Counted from the first letter of the stretch, positions 1-11,605 are shown. The stretch: DNA of 64,000 nucleotides from Drosophila miranda (GCF_003369915.1 NC_046673.1:10772001-10836000); one strand, 5' to 3'. Numbers and translations are program-made. The notes: generated by a model not told the origin, from the sequence alone.

Positions 1-11
1 TGCCCTTCGGG

Positions 12-2144
12 TTGTGCAATGCAGCCCAACGGCTGTGTCGGTTGATGGATCGAGTAATTCCACAACGACTCCGAAGCCATGTCTTTGTATACTTAGACGA
101 TCTACTAGTTATTTCCCGGACGTTTGAGGAGCATATACACCTGTTAGAGGAAGTGGCCAAGTGTCTCAAGGAGGCAAACCTGACAATTGGAAGAAAAAAA
201 TCGAAATTCGGCTATAAATATTTAAAGTATTTAGGGTACATCGTAGGCGACGGCGCACTTAGGACAGATCCGGAGAAAGTACAGGCGATCACCCAAATAC
301 CAATGCCAAGGAACGTGAGACAAATCCGGAGATTTTTGGGGACAGCTGGCTGGTATCGGCGGTTTATCCGAAATTTCTCGGCACTCTCGGCTCCTCTGAC
401 AGACTGTCTGAAAGGAAAAGGGCAATTTAAGCTGACGGAGGAGGCAGGAAAATCGTTCGAGGAGCTCAAAAAAGCACTTACCAGTGCCCCCGTGCTACAT
501 CACCCAGACTTTAAGAAGCACTTCTTCATCCAGTGTGATGCGAGCCACGTGGGGATTGGAGCAGTTCTCTTCCAGAGGGATGATGAAGGAGCAGAGCACC
601 CGATCGCATTCTTTTCGGCGAAGCTAAGAGGGGCACAGCTCAACTATAGCGTGCCAGAGAAGGAGTGTCTGGCGGCGGTAAGAGCCATAGAGAAGTTCCG
701 TGCATACGTAGAACTGATGCCATTCACGGTGATAACAGATCACGCGAGTTTGCAGTGGCTCATGCGATTCAAAGCACTGGATGGGAGGCTAGCCAGGTGG
801 TCGTTGGCTCTCCAGGCTTATGACTTCGAAATCGAGCACCGCAAAGGAAAGGAAAATATCGTCGCCGACATGCTGTCACGTCCCTTTGACGTGGACGCTA
901 TCGACTTCCTGGAGTTCGACACCACAGCCTTCGAGGATGAAGAATACCGAAGAAAAATTGAGTCGGTCCAGAGCGATGAGGATGAATTCCCAGACCTGAA
1001 GGTGGAGGAAGGACTGCTGTTTAAGCGCACACAATTTGGCCGGCCGGAATTAGAGGAGTTTTCGTGGAAGCTATGGATCCCGGAAGCCCTGACGAGCACA
1101 CTGATCCAACAGGCTCACGACAGCGATGGGGCAATGCATGGAGGAATCGCGAGGACACTGGGACGGCTGCGACAGTTCTATTATTGGCCCCGGATGACCG
1201 TGCAGGTGAAGGCATATGTGGCTGATTGTAACACCTGCAAAGAAACAAAACATTCAACACAGGTTCACCGTCCACTCATGGGGGCCGAAACCAGAACCGA
1301 GAGGCCGATTCAAAAACTGTACCTGGATTTCCTGGGTCCATATCCGAGGACTCGAAGTGGCAATGTGGTCATACTAATAGTCCTCGATCACATGTCCAGA
1401 TATGTCTGGTTGAAGGCTTTGCCTAAGGCGACGTCTTCGGCCGTGATCCGATTCTTGCACGCCGAGGTCTTCGCGCAGTTTGGCGTGCCTGAAATAGTGC
1501 ATACCGATAATGGAAAGCAATTTGTGTCAGCTGAATTCTCTCAATTCCTGGATAGGAGAAGCATAACGCACCTGAAGTCGGGGAACTATGCACCGCAGGC
1601 GAACGCGGCCGAACGAGTGAACCAGACTGTACTGGCAGCAATAAGGACATACGCTAGTGAGGATCACACGCGCTGGGACGAGAAGCTGACGGAGATCCAG
1701 TGTGTGGCTAGGAGCGCTATACACACGGGTATCGGGACGTCGCCATACTTTGTGTTGTTTGGGCAGCACATGTTTACTAGCGGCCGAGATTATAAGTTGG
1801 CACGCAGACTGGGCGCCCTAAATGATGCACAAATGTCACCCTTGGCGAGGAGTGACAAGATGGAGATAGTCCGAGATGAGGTCCGAGGAAACTCTCATAA
1901 AGCCTACAACAGAGCGAAGAACAGGTATAATCGAAAAGCTCGAGAAATTAGGTACTCACCGGGTCAGGAGATATATAAGCGGAATTTCGTGTTGAGCAAA
2001 TTTAAAAACAACATCAACGCGAAGTTCAGCCCAAAATACGTCAAGTGCCGAGTGATCCGGAGTATGGGCAACAGTCTGTACGAGCTGGAGACGTTGCAAG
2101 GCTCACGTATTGGGGTGTTTCACGCAAAGGATCTGAAGCAGTAG
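12..2144 (+). CDS. Pol polyprotein of retrotransposon A: RT (C-terminal part), RNase H, integrase
   Basis: This 710-residue open frame continues from beyond the window's left edge; the ATG at 12 is internal, not a real start. The RT palm motif YLDD is at residues 27-30. RNase H follows, with acidic residues D176, E218 and D243. The integrase HHCC zinc finger uses about H369, H376, C406 and C409, and the catalytic triad is D439, D499 and E534. Reading into a C-terminal domain, the frame ends just before the LTR. There are no stops or frameshifts in over 2 kb, which suggests recent insertion or recent activity. The pol of the minus-strand element at 11,606-13,799 is related (same domain order, many shared blocks) but clearly a different family. 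Confidence 0.92.
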   Translation: MCNAAQRLCRLMDRVIPQRLRSHVFVYLDDLLVISRTFEEHIHLLEEVAKCLKEANLTIGRKKSKFGYKYLKYLGYIVGDGALRTDPEKVQAITQIPMPRNVRQIRRFLGTAGWYRRFIRNFSALSAPLTDCLKGKGQFKLTEEAGKSFEELKKALTSAPVLHHPDFKKHFFIQCDASHVGIGAVLFQRDDEGAEHPIAFFSAKLRGAQLNYSVPEKECLAAVRAIEKFRAYVELMPFTVITDHASLQWLMRFKALDGRLARWSLALQAYDFEIEHRKGKENIVADMLSRPFDVDAIDFLEFDTTAFEDEEYRRKIESVQSDEDEFPDLKVEEGLLFKRTQFGRPELEEFSWKLWIPEALTSTLIQQAHDSDGAMHGGIARTLGRLRQFYYWPRMTVQVKAYVADCNTCKETKHSTQVHRPLMGAETRTERPIQKLYLDFLGPYPRTRSGNVVILIVLDHMSRYVWLKALPKATSSAVIRFLHAEVFAQFGVPEIVHTDNGKQFVSAEFSQFLDRRSITHLKSGNYAPQANAAERVNQTVLAAIRTYASEDHTRWDEKLTEIQCVARSAIHTGIGTSPYFVLFGQHMFTSGRDYKLARRLGALNDAQMSPLARSDKMEIVRDEVRGNSHKAYNRAKNRYNRKAREIRYSPGQEIYKRNFVLSKFKNNINAKFSPKYVKCRVIRSMGNSLYELETLQGSRIGVFHAKDLKQ

Positions 2145-2286
2145 CCCAGGCATCTCAGTCGATGGAGCCAGAGACTCTCAATCTCAGGGTGTGGGCGATG
2201 GCCTACGTTTGGGGCCTCTTAATTGAAAAAGCCCGCCAGCTTGGCACTCCCGTTTCGGCGGAGTAATCCTGGAAACGGTAGTGTGG

Positions 2287-3428
2287 TGTTATGGGCGGTT
2301 TTGGACAGAGCCGATAGGTATCAGGGCTGGAGAAGAAAGAGACAGCGGCATCTATAGTGGATCCTGGGAAGCAGTGGCAGAGTTGCGTGGGAGAAAAGGA
2401 AACGGGGCGAGGAGGAAGAAAAGAGAGAGTTTCCGGTGGAGAATAAGGGAGGCCGCACGTGCCCTGAAAGAAAAAAAGGAAAAAAAATCGGTGATCGTTG
2501 AGACGACGATCCCACCAAGACATCAGCGGCAGGCATCAACATCAGCAGAAGCGGCGGACATCGGCAGCAGCATCCCGGTACTGGCCAGGCCGGGAAACTG
2601 ATGCGAGAACCGTCAGCGGAGCACCGGCACCAAGGGACCGTCAGCGGAGCACCGACTGGAGACACGTTTCTGTCCCCACACACCAGCCCCCCCCGGGGAA
2701 AGAATCCGGACTTCAAAGCAGAAATACACACACACGATTCACACACACCCACCTTCATCCACCCACATCACACACAACCCACGCATGTATACCCTCATTC
2801 ATAACACATCACATAACATCACCACATTTCGCACATCTACACCCGTCCGACCCACAATTAAACAATATATCACGATCATATAAAAAAACACCACGATCAA
2901 ACGTAAACATCAGCAAGCATCAGGAAGCAACAACTTTTATCAAAGGGGGCTGCCAATTCGGCCGAAATAGGGTTTATTTTGTTGTTAGTATTTTTGTGTT
3001 AGTATTTGTTTCCTTTATATAAACCTAGATTATTAATTAATAATGTTCAAGTTAAATATGAAAATATAATGGATATAAAAATGAAAATTTGAAAAGAGTC
3101 ATGAGTGAATAGAAAACGGTAGTTGGGTGGGACGAGAGCGAGAAGAAGAGCGGGACCCTGAATATGAAAAGGGAGCGAATTCAAAAGGTGGCGCTCATGG
3201 AAGGGTGGGACCCTGCTAGGGATAACGAAACCAACTATCCCCGCTGACGAAAGTGCCAACGAGGACAAGTCTGTCCTATAAATTAGATTTGTTTTTTTTG
3301 TATGTTTTTTTTTGTTTTTTTGTTTTGTTCAATCCGTCCCCTGGCTTATCGGGTCGGAAACACCCCTGACTTCCCCGTGAGCTAGCTGGGAACGATAGGC
3401 CAGGGTGGCAAAGAGGCGGATCATAACA
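2287..3428 (+). repeat. 3' LTR of retrotransposon A
   Basis: 1142 bp bounded by the inverted repeat TGTTATG...CATAACA. It aligns along its whole length with the solo LTR at 9984-11083, differing by scattered substitutions and small indels, including about 36 extra bases near its 3' end (around 3380-3415). It holds AC-rich and T-rich tracts but no long ORF of note. Confidence 0.9.
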
Positions 3429-6400
3429 TATTCCACGGAAGATCAAAAACGAGGAATATGTCAAATATAACTTGAATTCGTCAGTATGAGCTGTCAACCC
3501 ATCGATAGTGGCGCCACTCGATAGTTTTGAATAGAATGATTCAAAACATCGATACTATCGATAGTATCGGGCTCATATATCGTTCACTTTTAAAAAAGAT
3601 TACCATGCGCTTGCACTTCTGTCAGCCGAAACTTCAAATTTTCTTGGCTCAAGCAGTCTTGCCCCGCTAAATTGTAACGAGTAACGAAGAGAATCTTCGC
3701 ACGATGAAGCTGGTGGTCGGCTAACTGAGAAGGAGTACGCGCTCGCTTCCACAGCTGATCTCTGGTCGGAAATGGGGATGGGTCCTTTGGGGTAACCCTC
3801 CAGTTAGGTTGCTTCGCTCCTGCTGGTATTATTTTATTAAAATTCGCGTACTCTTTTTGGGAATGGGAGGGGGACAGACAAGGAAAGGATCGTTAGGGGT
3901 ACGGAAAGTATAGTGGGGCAAAGATAGTGCAGAGAAGGAGTAGGGATCTACCACCGCGGCGGACATCTCTGTTTTGCTGGCACGGAGTCGTGCCACGCCC
4001 ACCCTACCATGATCCTGAAAGAGCCAAGAATAATATCAGGATCCCTGGAGTGTCCGGTATTGGTCATCCTATTTCGCTCACGAGCGGCATGGTTCCCCCA
4101 AATGCGGTAACGTCTAGCACATATTCATCTTAACAATCATTTTATTAGAAACTATATTCAGATACTATATTCATGTTACAAGAAAAAAGAAACACTAACC
4201 GAGAACTCCAAGACAAGGATAAATGGACAAAAGGAGGAACGAAAAGCGTCACAAGAGATATAGCTATTATTACTAGGGAATATTTAGATAAATAAATACG
4301 ATAAGTGTAAATAGTTGTAAGTGCATATACGATATTTTATAGTGCGATATAAACTAATGATTTTTCCTTAGATAGAAAGATAATACTATAGCGCAAAATA
4401 GGTACACATGTCCCAGCACATCGGCTTCAGGGAGTAGTTGGACATACTATTCGTTCTACCAAGCGTATTGTAAAGGCAGAAGGCCAATCAGCTGTGACTA
4501 CTTTAAAAGTGTGAGGTCAACGACCGACAAACAGCTCTAGCAAAAAAGAACGAAGCTTTTGCCACGCTCGCGGAATTTTGGGAGGCAATAAAATGTAATG
4601 TTGTTGGTATATTATAAAGCTCACTCAGTTTTTGTTTGTGTTCCCGCGGCGAAAGATCTTTCGTAGCTGGGCGTGTGGCTGTGTGTGGGTGCATTAAACT
4701 TTTACCTGCAAACCAAAAACAAAATCGTACAGCGCGTGCTGCATGGCATAAGCTCGCGGAGGGGACCCGGCCGAGCGGACGCTTTTAAGCTCAAACTTTT
4801 AAGCTTTTATCAAATGCATTTTCAAACTTTCCATGTGTTGGTGGGTTTTTTTTTTCTGGTTTTTTTTTTTTTTTACTGTCTACAATTAACACTAAGTATA
4901 TCCAACTACACAAAAACAGACATATCAACGGACTGCGAGGTTCAAGGGAATGCGAGTCACGGTGGGATCTTACTGGCCTCAGTGGCTTTCAGTGGGCGGT
5001 GTATACATATGTATGTGAGCACATCTCTTACAGTTTTCATTCAGCCTACATAATGACACTAACGTGCACATAAGACAAACGCTGGCCTCCACTGCACTTT
5101 AAATAAACGTTTGGAACAGCTAGGCCGAATCACGAGAAGAACAAGAGAGGCGATACCACTAGGGGTCGCCGGGAGGTTATGTACACACGTGGTGCACTAT
5201 TTTTTCCCGCCCTGTAGGAACATTTAAGCGGCTTCGGGCCTACGCTGACTGCAAGCACCGGTTTCCGTTTCTTGGCCCGGTTTTGAATGCGAAACGGTTA
5301 CGCCACTTCGCCGCACTAAGCCCGTTCAGACGGCTGTCCTCGTCTCGTGCAGCCAAAGTTCACTGCCCGCGACTTGGTGGATCAGCTGGTTCGTAGTGCG
5401 GGGGCTTAAAGCTCGGGCTGCAGCTTTTGGATAATTCCCAAACTAAGTGCCGATTCTAATGTGGAATTTGAAAATACTGATCAGGCTACTTTTTCTAACA
5501 GTTACTCCATGCACATATTTACCCGGTTGGAACTGGCACTGCGAAAATAGGGGGATGGGGTTGAGGTGCTAATTCCTTCTTTCTCCAGGTGTTTTTTTTT
5601 TTTTGTGTTGGGGCTGCTCACCTCCAAGCGGAAACTACAGAAAAAGTCGGAAAATCTAACTTCGAGGCTCCTAGCACTGTCGAAGGCCGGTACTCACGTT
5701 TTCGATTAGAGCCCAATCTGCTTTCTTGGGTTCTTTTTCCCCGATCGAGTGCACTTTGGTTTCACACCACGGTTATTTACGGCGGTTTAATTTTATTTTT
5801 ATTATTTTTTTTTTTCTCACCGCGCAACTGAATGCTTGTACGGCCACGAGGAAAAAGAAAGATTTGGGCGGATCTACTGACCAACAAAAATTTTGTTCTC
5901 CGGATCTGCCTTTGCACGATCCTTCGCCATTCACCTTGAATGGTTATGGACATGGTGGGGAGATTTTTTGTTCGTTTTTAAGCATATTCTTAATGTCAAC
6001 CCTAGATGGCGCTAGCCCTCACACGACCAGGAACATTTAACATGTAACACCACAACAAGAAATTAAGCCAACCTACTATACCCTAACTATAGGGACTAAA
6101 CTTAATAATTAATAAGTATCTCGGTGAGGTGTGATATATACTTGTATAAATAATACAATATATATAAATATATTTATATATATATTATATACATAAATAT
6201 ATAAATTGTACAAATACCATCGGGCATACTTTCAGGCGAAGAACACAAATATGCTTTCCTATCCGCCCGACAAGCGACCACTACAAGGTGCCGGAGGATC
6301 TGTCGAGTCGTGGTCCGGGTTATGTCCAGAGGCATTAACGTCGTTGTCCGATTCTGGGGGATCCACGGTGATCTGAGGGAGGAAACAGCAAAGGGAGTTG

Positions 6401-6577
6401 GCACTCAGAAAAAGTAAGCGAAGGTAAATAGCAAGGGGAAAAGAAGGGGGTCCGCTCACCTGCAAAACAATTAATGCAGTTGTCTCTCGTCCCACCAAAC
6501 AAATTAAAGGTGAATTTTTTGTCTGAAGCAGTTTGGGAATTATATGTTTTTTTTGTTAGTGATTTAGCAGACTATTG
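3429..6577. other. 3.1-kb region without a recognisable gene
   Basis: I see no convincing coding exon here. The region is patchy in composition: a DRE cluster at 3490-3570, moderately GC-rich blocks around 3700-4100 and 5080-5440, and AT-rich stretches at 4140-4400 and 6060-6220 with (TA)-rich runs. It has the look of old transposon debris, but I could not assign any part to a named family. Confidence 0.5.
3541..3569. promoter_or_regulatory. DRE-containing motif identical to part of the fzr promoter
   Basis: A block of about 23 bases around the DRE TATCGATA (3556-3563) is the same as the sequence around the DRE in the fzr promoter (18,616-18,623) and its duplicate (11,176-11,183). Another CGATAG-rich palindromic stretch lies just upstream at about 3500-3525. 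The motif is the binding site of DREF and overlaps the CGATA sites of BEAF-32. No gene start is evident beside it. Confidence 0.5.
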
Positions 6578-6812
6578 GAAAACTAAAAACGCAGAATCAT
6601 AGATAATGACTATATCTATCAGATTGCTGAATCTGGATCAGATCGGATCATTTTTGTAGCCAAAAGCAAGAAATCAATTTTCAGTGGCCACGCAGCGCCC
6701 GACGTCACGCTCAGACTGATTTTCTGTCTCTCTCGCACGCACTCATTGTCGTGTGGTTCAATATTAGCGGCGTCTGCCGCAGGAGGGCCATACTGACTTA
6801 GTATCGGGTATA
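6578..6812. repeat. DINE-1/INE-1 (Helitron-like) fragment, 3' part
   Basis: Collinear without gaps with 14,616-14,850, the end of the longer DINE-1 copy. It starts abruptly at 6578 and is followed by a short TA run (6811-6827) and then gag sequence, so sequence matching 14,851-15,395 is missing here. Confidence 0.85.
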
Positions 6813-7873
6813 CATATATATATATATCCCTTCTTCAAGACTCGCACCATTTCGGACTCAACCAAAGGTGTGGTGAGTCTAGCTGCCAGCCTGCGCATCG
6901 CTCTAAAGTACTCTTCCACAGATTCGCCAGATTGTTGTCGTCGCTCATGCAAGGTGCGTACCCGCTCGAACTCGCCACCCACTGCTCGGAACCGGGACAC
7001 CAACTCGTCCTTCAAATCCTCCCATACTTCCGGAGGCCGTTCTCGGACAAATTGCCAATACCACTCCGCCGCTTGTCCTTTGACGAGATGGTGAAAGTCG
7101 TCAAGGACCTCGTCCCACGACCGTCGGTTCTGCCTACGGAGGAACTCGACCCTGAACACGAAGTCCTGCACCGTCATCTTATTTGGGTCTCCGTCGAAGT
7201 GGATTTCCCATTTGTCGACGCGTCCCCATCTCGCTCCTCTCCAATCATCTCTCCTTTCAAATGGTGGCAGATCTGTTGGACCTCCGCCGTCTCCTGATGT
7301 CTCCCGTCTCTGCCTTCCAGCACCTGGATCCAGGTCCGCCTCGCCTATTCCTCGGCGCCAGTTCTGGCTCAACCTCGCCGGCTTCCTTGGAGGCGACTGG
7401 GAATTCCATGCGTCATCGTCCCTGGTCCTTTTGGGAATGTTCCCTGTTTTCGGCTTCTGCCTGGGGTGAGCTAGAGGCTGCTGATCGCCGTTATTATCCT
7501 TGATTTCCTTCTGGTCTCTTTCCAATCTCAGGTCTTGGATCAATTCCACGTTCTGGCGCAGAGGCGCCATCACCTCTGTTATGGCCCCCATGAGCTCCAT
7601 AAAGCCGCGACGGATCTTCTCCTGCAGCGTCTTACTCAGGGTATCTGCCATGCTGCCTCTCCACGTCTCCTGTGCTTGCGCTATGGCGACATTTACTCCT
7701 GAGAGAATCTCGGAGGGCAGTGCGTTGGATTGGCCTGGCAAATTCCAGCTGTCGTCTCCACGCCCCTCAGCGCCCTGTGTGTCACCGCCTTGCATCTGTC
7801 CTTGGAGGTTACCTGGTGGAGGAGTCCTGCGGGTCATTTTCTGTTTAGACCGCAAGTTGTACGCGCTCATCAA
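6764..7873 (-). pseudogene. Truncated gag of gypsy-like element (left duplicate)
   Basis: This is the left copy of the gag gene that is complete at 14,958-16,442. Roughly the first 349 codons (7873 down to 6827) are present and nearly identical to the right copy. The frame then runs through the TA-rich junction into DINE-1 sequence and stops. The lost part includes the end of the capsid-like domain and both zinc knuckles, so the product could not package RNA in the usual way. The first residues match the complete copy, including the serine/proline-rich N-terminal region. Deletion after duplication is the simplest explanation. Confidence 0.88.
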
Positions 7874-9983
7874 CTTGGCCCTATATTTCCCTACCTCGAA
7901 CTATCCTATTTATCTTTTTATTCACTACACTTATCTATTCTTCTTTCAGAACAATCGCCTAAACACTACCTATAACGCTAGCTCACTGATCTTCAGCACA
8001 AAAACACTTAATACGGCAAAACAATAATAAGGGGGAAAGGAACCACAACTACTACTAGGGCCAACTCCGCACATGGTGTTCTACGTCTTTTCCTGTCCAA
8101 CGTCTAGAACTTTGCGAGCGCTGTTGACTAATCTTATCTTCCTTGGAAGATTAAGAGTCAAGGGCGCTCTCTTCCCTACAGTCGCTGTTTCCGCCTACTT
8201 CCCTACTGAATGTTCGTTGCGGGATGTTGTAGCTGCTCCGAGTGCAACGCGTGGCCGACTTCTGTCCCCACGGGCCACTCAGAACAAAAATCTCATTGAG
8301 AATCTACCCTCCCGACTGCATCCAGCGGTAAGCAGGGGAAGCGAAAAACAGAAATCTTTCTGGCTATATCCTAACTTCGGGTATTTCTTTTTTCTTCTTC
8401 AGGTTCTCATTTTGCACACCAGGCACCGGGTCGGTTGCTAACTGGCTTGTGGATTCTCCTCTGCCAGTGCCAAACCAAATCCCCTCTTGAGATTTCCTGC
8501 TTCCCGTTGTCAGATAAGTGCCGAATCATCAAACACCAATAAAAACTTTTTACTTTGTGGATTTTCTTTGCATCCTCAGATCCCTCAGCGCCGTGCTTCT
8601 GTGAGCCAACTCGTCGAGTCCCTCACAGGCCACCGGAACACCGATGGACCCCAGATTGCAAAATACCACTCGAGATCTATCTTCTCTGCTGGATATTTAT
8701 ACTTTCTTCGACGTCTGTGTGATTCGCATCCGTACTCTCCCTCTTTGATGGTAGAGCCAGGACTTCGAGTCCACTTCCCTGTCTCAAATTGGGCGCCATT
8801 ATTGTTACGAACCTTTGTTTTCTTCGGGGCAAGGCCGGCTAGCCAGTCATCCCAGGGCTGGGTACTTCCCAAGTCCTCAGGTCGCACAATATACCAACTA
8901 ATTGGACATCTCGAACAAATTGAAACAACAAAAGTAACCGACAAAAAAACTGCAAACGGACTCTACTCGACAAACAACATTACAGTAAATTCCTTCAACA
9001 CAGACGTGGACCAGGTCGAGGTGTCGATGTTTTTATCCCTGACGTACCCTCCCTACCTGAGATCTGAATAACAACGTTTTGGATCTCCCTGCCATGTGCA
9101 GCAGCCTTACCCTCTCGTTGCTGTGGCTCCTCTTCCCCCCATATGAAACGCTTAGCAATTCATTTTCTTCGTTATAATTTTCACTTCAATTTCCTAATTT
9201 TACACGGTATCATCGCTACACTAAGCCTGCCTATTCATACCCCCCTCATCTTATCACTACGGGCGGTTAATATATAAATAGATAAATAGAAATAATTAAT
9301 ATAATAAATATAAATAAGTTACATATAGATATAATATGGACGGACTTAAATTAGGGGATTAACATATACATATAAATGGAGACGTCTAACAAAAATAAAT
9401 AATGGGAGTAAATAAGTTGATTGATGATTTTTTTTCTCTCCCTAAATGGGCGAGGGACCCGCACTATGTGACCAGGATTGTGTATTCGAGCCCAGCAAAA
9501 AGCAAGCCAGGATGGCGGAGCTGTGACCTATTCCCTACGGATTGGCCAACAAAAAAAATTAATTTGGGGTTTCTTTACTCCCCCCTCTGGAGCGGACTCA
9601 CTCTTATGCTTCTTGGGTCTCTTTCCCGTCCCGCTAGTCCTGGTTCCTGGTCTCTCACTGATCTGGATCCCCTGGAATCACAGATTTATTTATCTTTTTT
9701 TTTTCAGGGTGATGGCCACTACTCCATCCTCATCCCACTCACTTTTTTTCAGAACAAAAAAAATCGGATATCTTCTCTCATAACGGCTCCGGAGAGCGCG
9801 CGGAACTCTCACTCTCCAGGACCAGGTGGCGCCACTCTTCGCTAACCTTTTCCCCTTAAATTTTGGCCTTGCCACTCTGTTCAAACTTCTTTCCTCCTCA
9901 CCGCTTCTATGGGGTATCACCTATCGATATCTTCGCATGCAACAAATTGTATATCCCAAGGGCAGCAGACCGACCAATCCAGT
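6827..9983 (-). mobile_element. Left duplicate of gypsy-like element: partial gag, leader, 5' LTR
   Basis: The segment is a near-identical copy of 15,396-18,525, collinear at an offset of about 8569 bp over most of its length. One visible difference is about 30 extra bases near 8965-8995, absent from the right copy at about 17,535. The element reads on the minus strand: LTR at high coordinates, then primer binding site, leader and gag. No pol remains in this copy. Confidence 0.88.
8789..8798 (-). other. Primer binding site, left copy
   Basis: On the minus strand the sequence TGGCGCCCAA sits 4 bases after the LTR end GGTTCGTAACA. This is the usual PBS for tRNA-Lys priming in many gypsy-type elements. 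The same arrangement is at 17,358-17,367 in the right copy. Confidence 0.7.
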
Positions 9984-11083
9984 TGTTATGGGCGGTTTTG
10001 GAGAGAGCCGATAGGTATCAGGGCTGGAGAAGAAAGAGACAGCGGCATCTATAGTGGATCCTGGGAAGCAGTGGCAGAGTTGCGTGGGAGAAAAGGAAAC
10101 GGGGCGGGGAAGAAAGAAAAAAGAGAGTTTTCCGGTGGAGAATAGTGGAGGCCGCACGTGCCCTGAAAAAAAAAAGAGGAAACAAAATTGGTGATCGTGG
10201 AGACGACGATCCCACCAAGACATCAGCGGCAGGCATCAACATCAGCGGAAGCGGCGGACATCGGCAGCAGCAGCCCGGTACTGGCCAGGCCGGAAAACTG
10301 GTGCGAGAACCGTCAGCGGAGCACCGACTGGAGACACGTTTCTGTCCCCACACACCAGCCCCCCCCCTCCCCCTCCCCCGGGGAAAGAATCCGGACTTCA
10401 AAGCAGAAATACACACACACGATTCACACACACCCACCTTCATCCACACAACTCCACACACAACCCACGCATGTATACCCTCATTCATAACACATCACAT
10501 AACATCACCACATTTCACACATCTACACCCGTCCGACCCACAATTAAACAAAATATCACGATCACACAAAAAACACCACGATTAAACGTAAACATCAGCA
10601 AGCATCAGGAAGCAACAATCTCTATCAAAGGGGGCTGCCAATTCGGCCGAAATAGGGTTTATTATTTTTTGTTAGTATTTTTGTGTTAGTATTTTTTTCC
10701 TTTATATAAACCTAGATTATTAATTAATAATGTTCAAGATAAATAAGAAAATATAATGGATATAAAAGGAATATTTGAAAAGAGTCATGAGTGAATAGAA
10801 AACGGTAGTTGGGTGGGACGAGAGCGAGAAGAAGAGCGGGACCCTGAATATGAAAAGGGAGCGAATTCAAAAGGTGGCGCTCATGGAAGGGTGGGACCCT
10901 GCTAGGGATAACGAAACCAACTATCCCCGCTGACGAAAGTGCCAACGAGGACAAGTCTGTCCTATAAATTAGATTTGTTTTTTTTTTGTATGTTTTTTGT
11001 TTTTGTTTTTGTTTTGTTCAATCCGTCCCCTGGCTTATCGGGTCGGAAACACCCCTGACTTCACCGTGAGGCGGATCATAACA
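9984..11083 (+). mobile_element. Solo LTR of the retrotransposon A family, with CAGT target duplication
   Basis: 1100 bp, beginning TGTTATG and ending CATAACA, flanked on both sides by CAGT (9980-9983 and 11,084-11,087). No internal element sequence is present, so it is a solo LTR left by LTR-LTR recombination. The homologous point in the right duplicate (18,522-18,525) reads CATT with nothing inserted, so the pre-insertion site is visible in the same window. The LTR closely matches 2287-3428 and has the same plus orientation. Confidence 0.95.
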
Positions 11084-11087
11084 CAGT

Positions 11088-11605
11088 CGAGCGGCTACAA
11101 TCCAGAAATATATATCGATATATGTATACGTAAAAAAACGATCGATAGTAGCAACTAGCACCAAAACATCGATACTATCGATAGTGCCATCGATGATTTG
11201 TCACCTCTACTACTTGTTTTTGTTTGCGTGAAAAAAGAAATAATTTTGTAACCAGCGGCAAACGACGCGCACCACCTAGCCGCAGATGCTGAGACACCTA
11301 GCATTAACAAAATAATCTGTAAGTCGTGAATTGCCTTGTCGTCGCTGTATCAAAATAAGGGGTTTGTTGCGATTGTGAATAAAATAGCCGGGCAAACCAT
11401 ACAAACGCAAAAAATTCTTCGTTCCTTCGGTTCTGAGTGCAGCAGTAAGTAAGCTGGCTCGGGTCGCCTATGGAAATCAAACTTAACCGTTTTTAGTGTG
11501 TGTTGCCGCGAAAAGTTCTTGGAAAATAGTGTGTGTTTCTGTGGTGTGTGATACAACAAAAGAACAGTTGCCCCAAAATATGTGAAGATTAGTGCATTTG
11601 GTGTG
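11088..11605 (+). repeat. Duplicate of the fzr promoter and 5' leader (left copy)
   Basis: The segment matches 18,526-19,044 almost base for base, including the DRE (11,176-11,183) and two splice-donor-like sites: GTAAGT near 11,318 and the AGTAAGTAAG stretch near 11,444. At 11,605 homology stops and minus-strand pol sequence begins. The right copy instead runs on into the single-copy fzr leader. This is therefore a displaced copy of the host promoter, not part of the transposon. Confidence 0.9.
11176..11183. promoter_or_regulatory. DRE (TATCGATA) in the duplicated fzr promoter
   Basis: Perfect palindromic DRE inside a cluster of CGAT-containing sites, identical in context to the one beside fzr. 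It should be a DREF/BEAF-32 site if chromatin allows. Confidence 0.65.

Larger units (their letters stand above)
1..3428 (+). mobile_element. Ty3/gypsy LTR retrotransposon A, 3' part (5' end outside window)
   Basis: The window opens inside the reverse transcriptase of a plus-strand LTR retrotransposon. Pol stays open to a stop at 2144, then about 140 bp lead to a 3' LTR (2287-3428). No envelope ORF fits between pol and the LTR, so the visible part is a gag-pol type element. The solo LTR at 9984-11083 is a close relative and defines the LTR ends. The long LTR (1.1 kb), 4-bp target duplication of that relative and YLDD-type RT resemble the Osvaldo-like group of Drosophila gypsy elements, but the family name is only a guess. 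Gag and the 5' LTR lie outside the window. Confidence 0.9.

Noticed and set aside
7874-8800. Plus-strand frames opposite gag and its leader (for example around 7500-8027 and 8073-8441)
   Set aside because: They mirror the gag gene or its leader, repeat exactly in the right duplicate, and have no domain.
11483-11605. The last 40 residues of the element D pol frame
   Set aside because: These codons come from the duplicated fzr promoter read backwards across the joint, not from pol.
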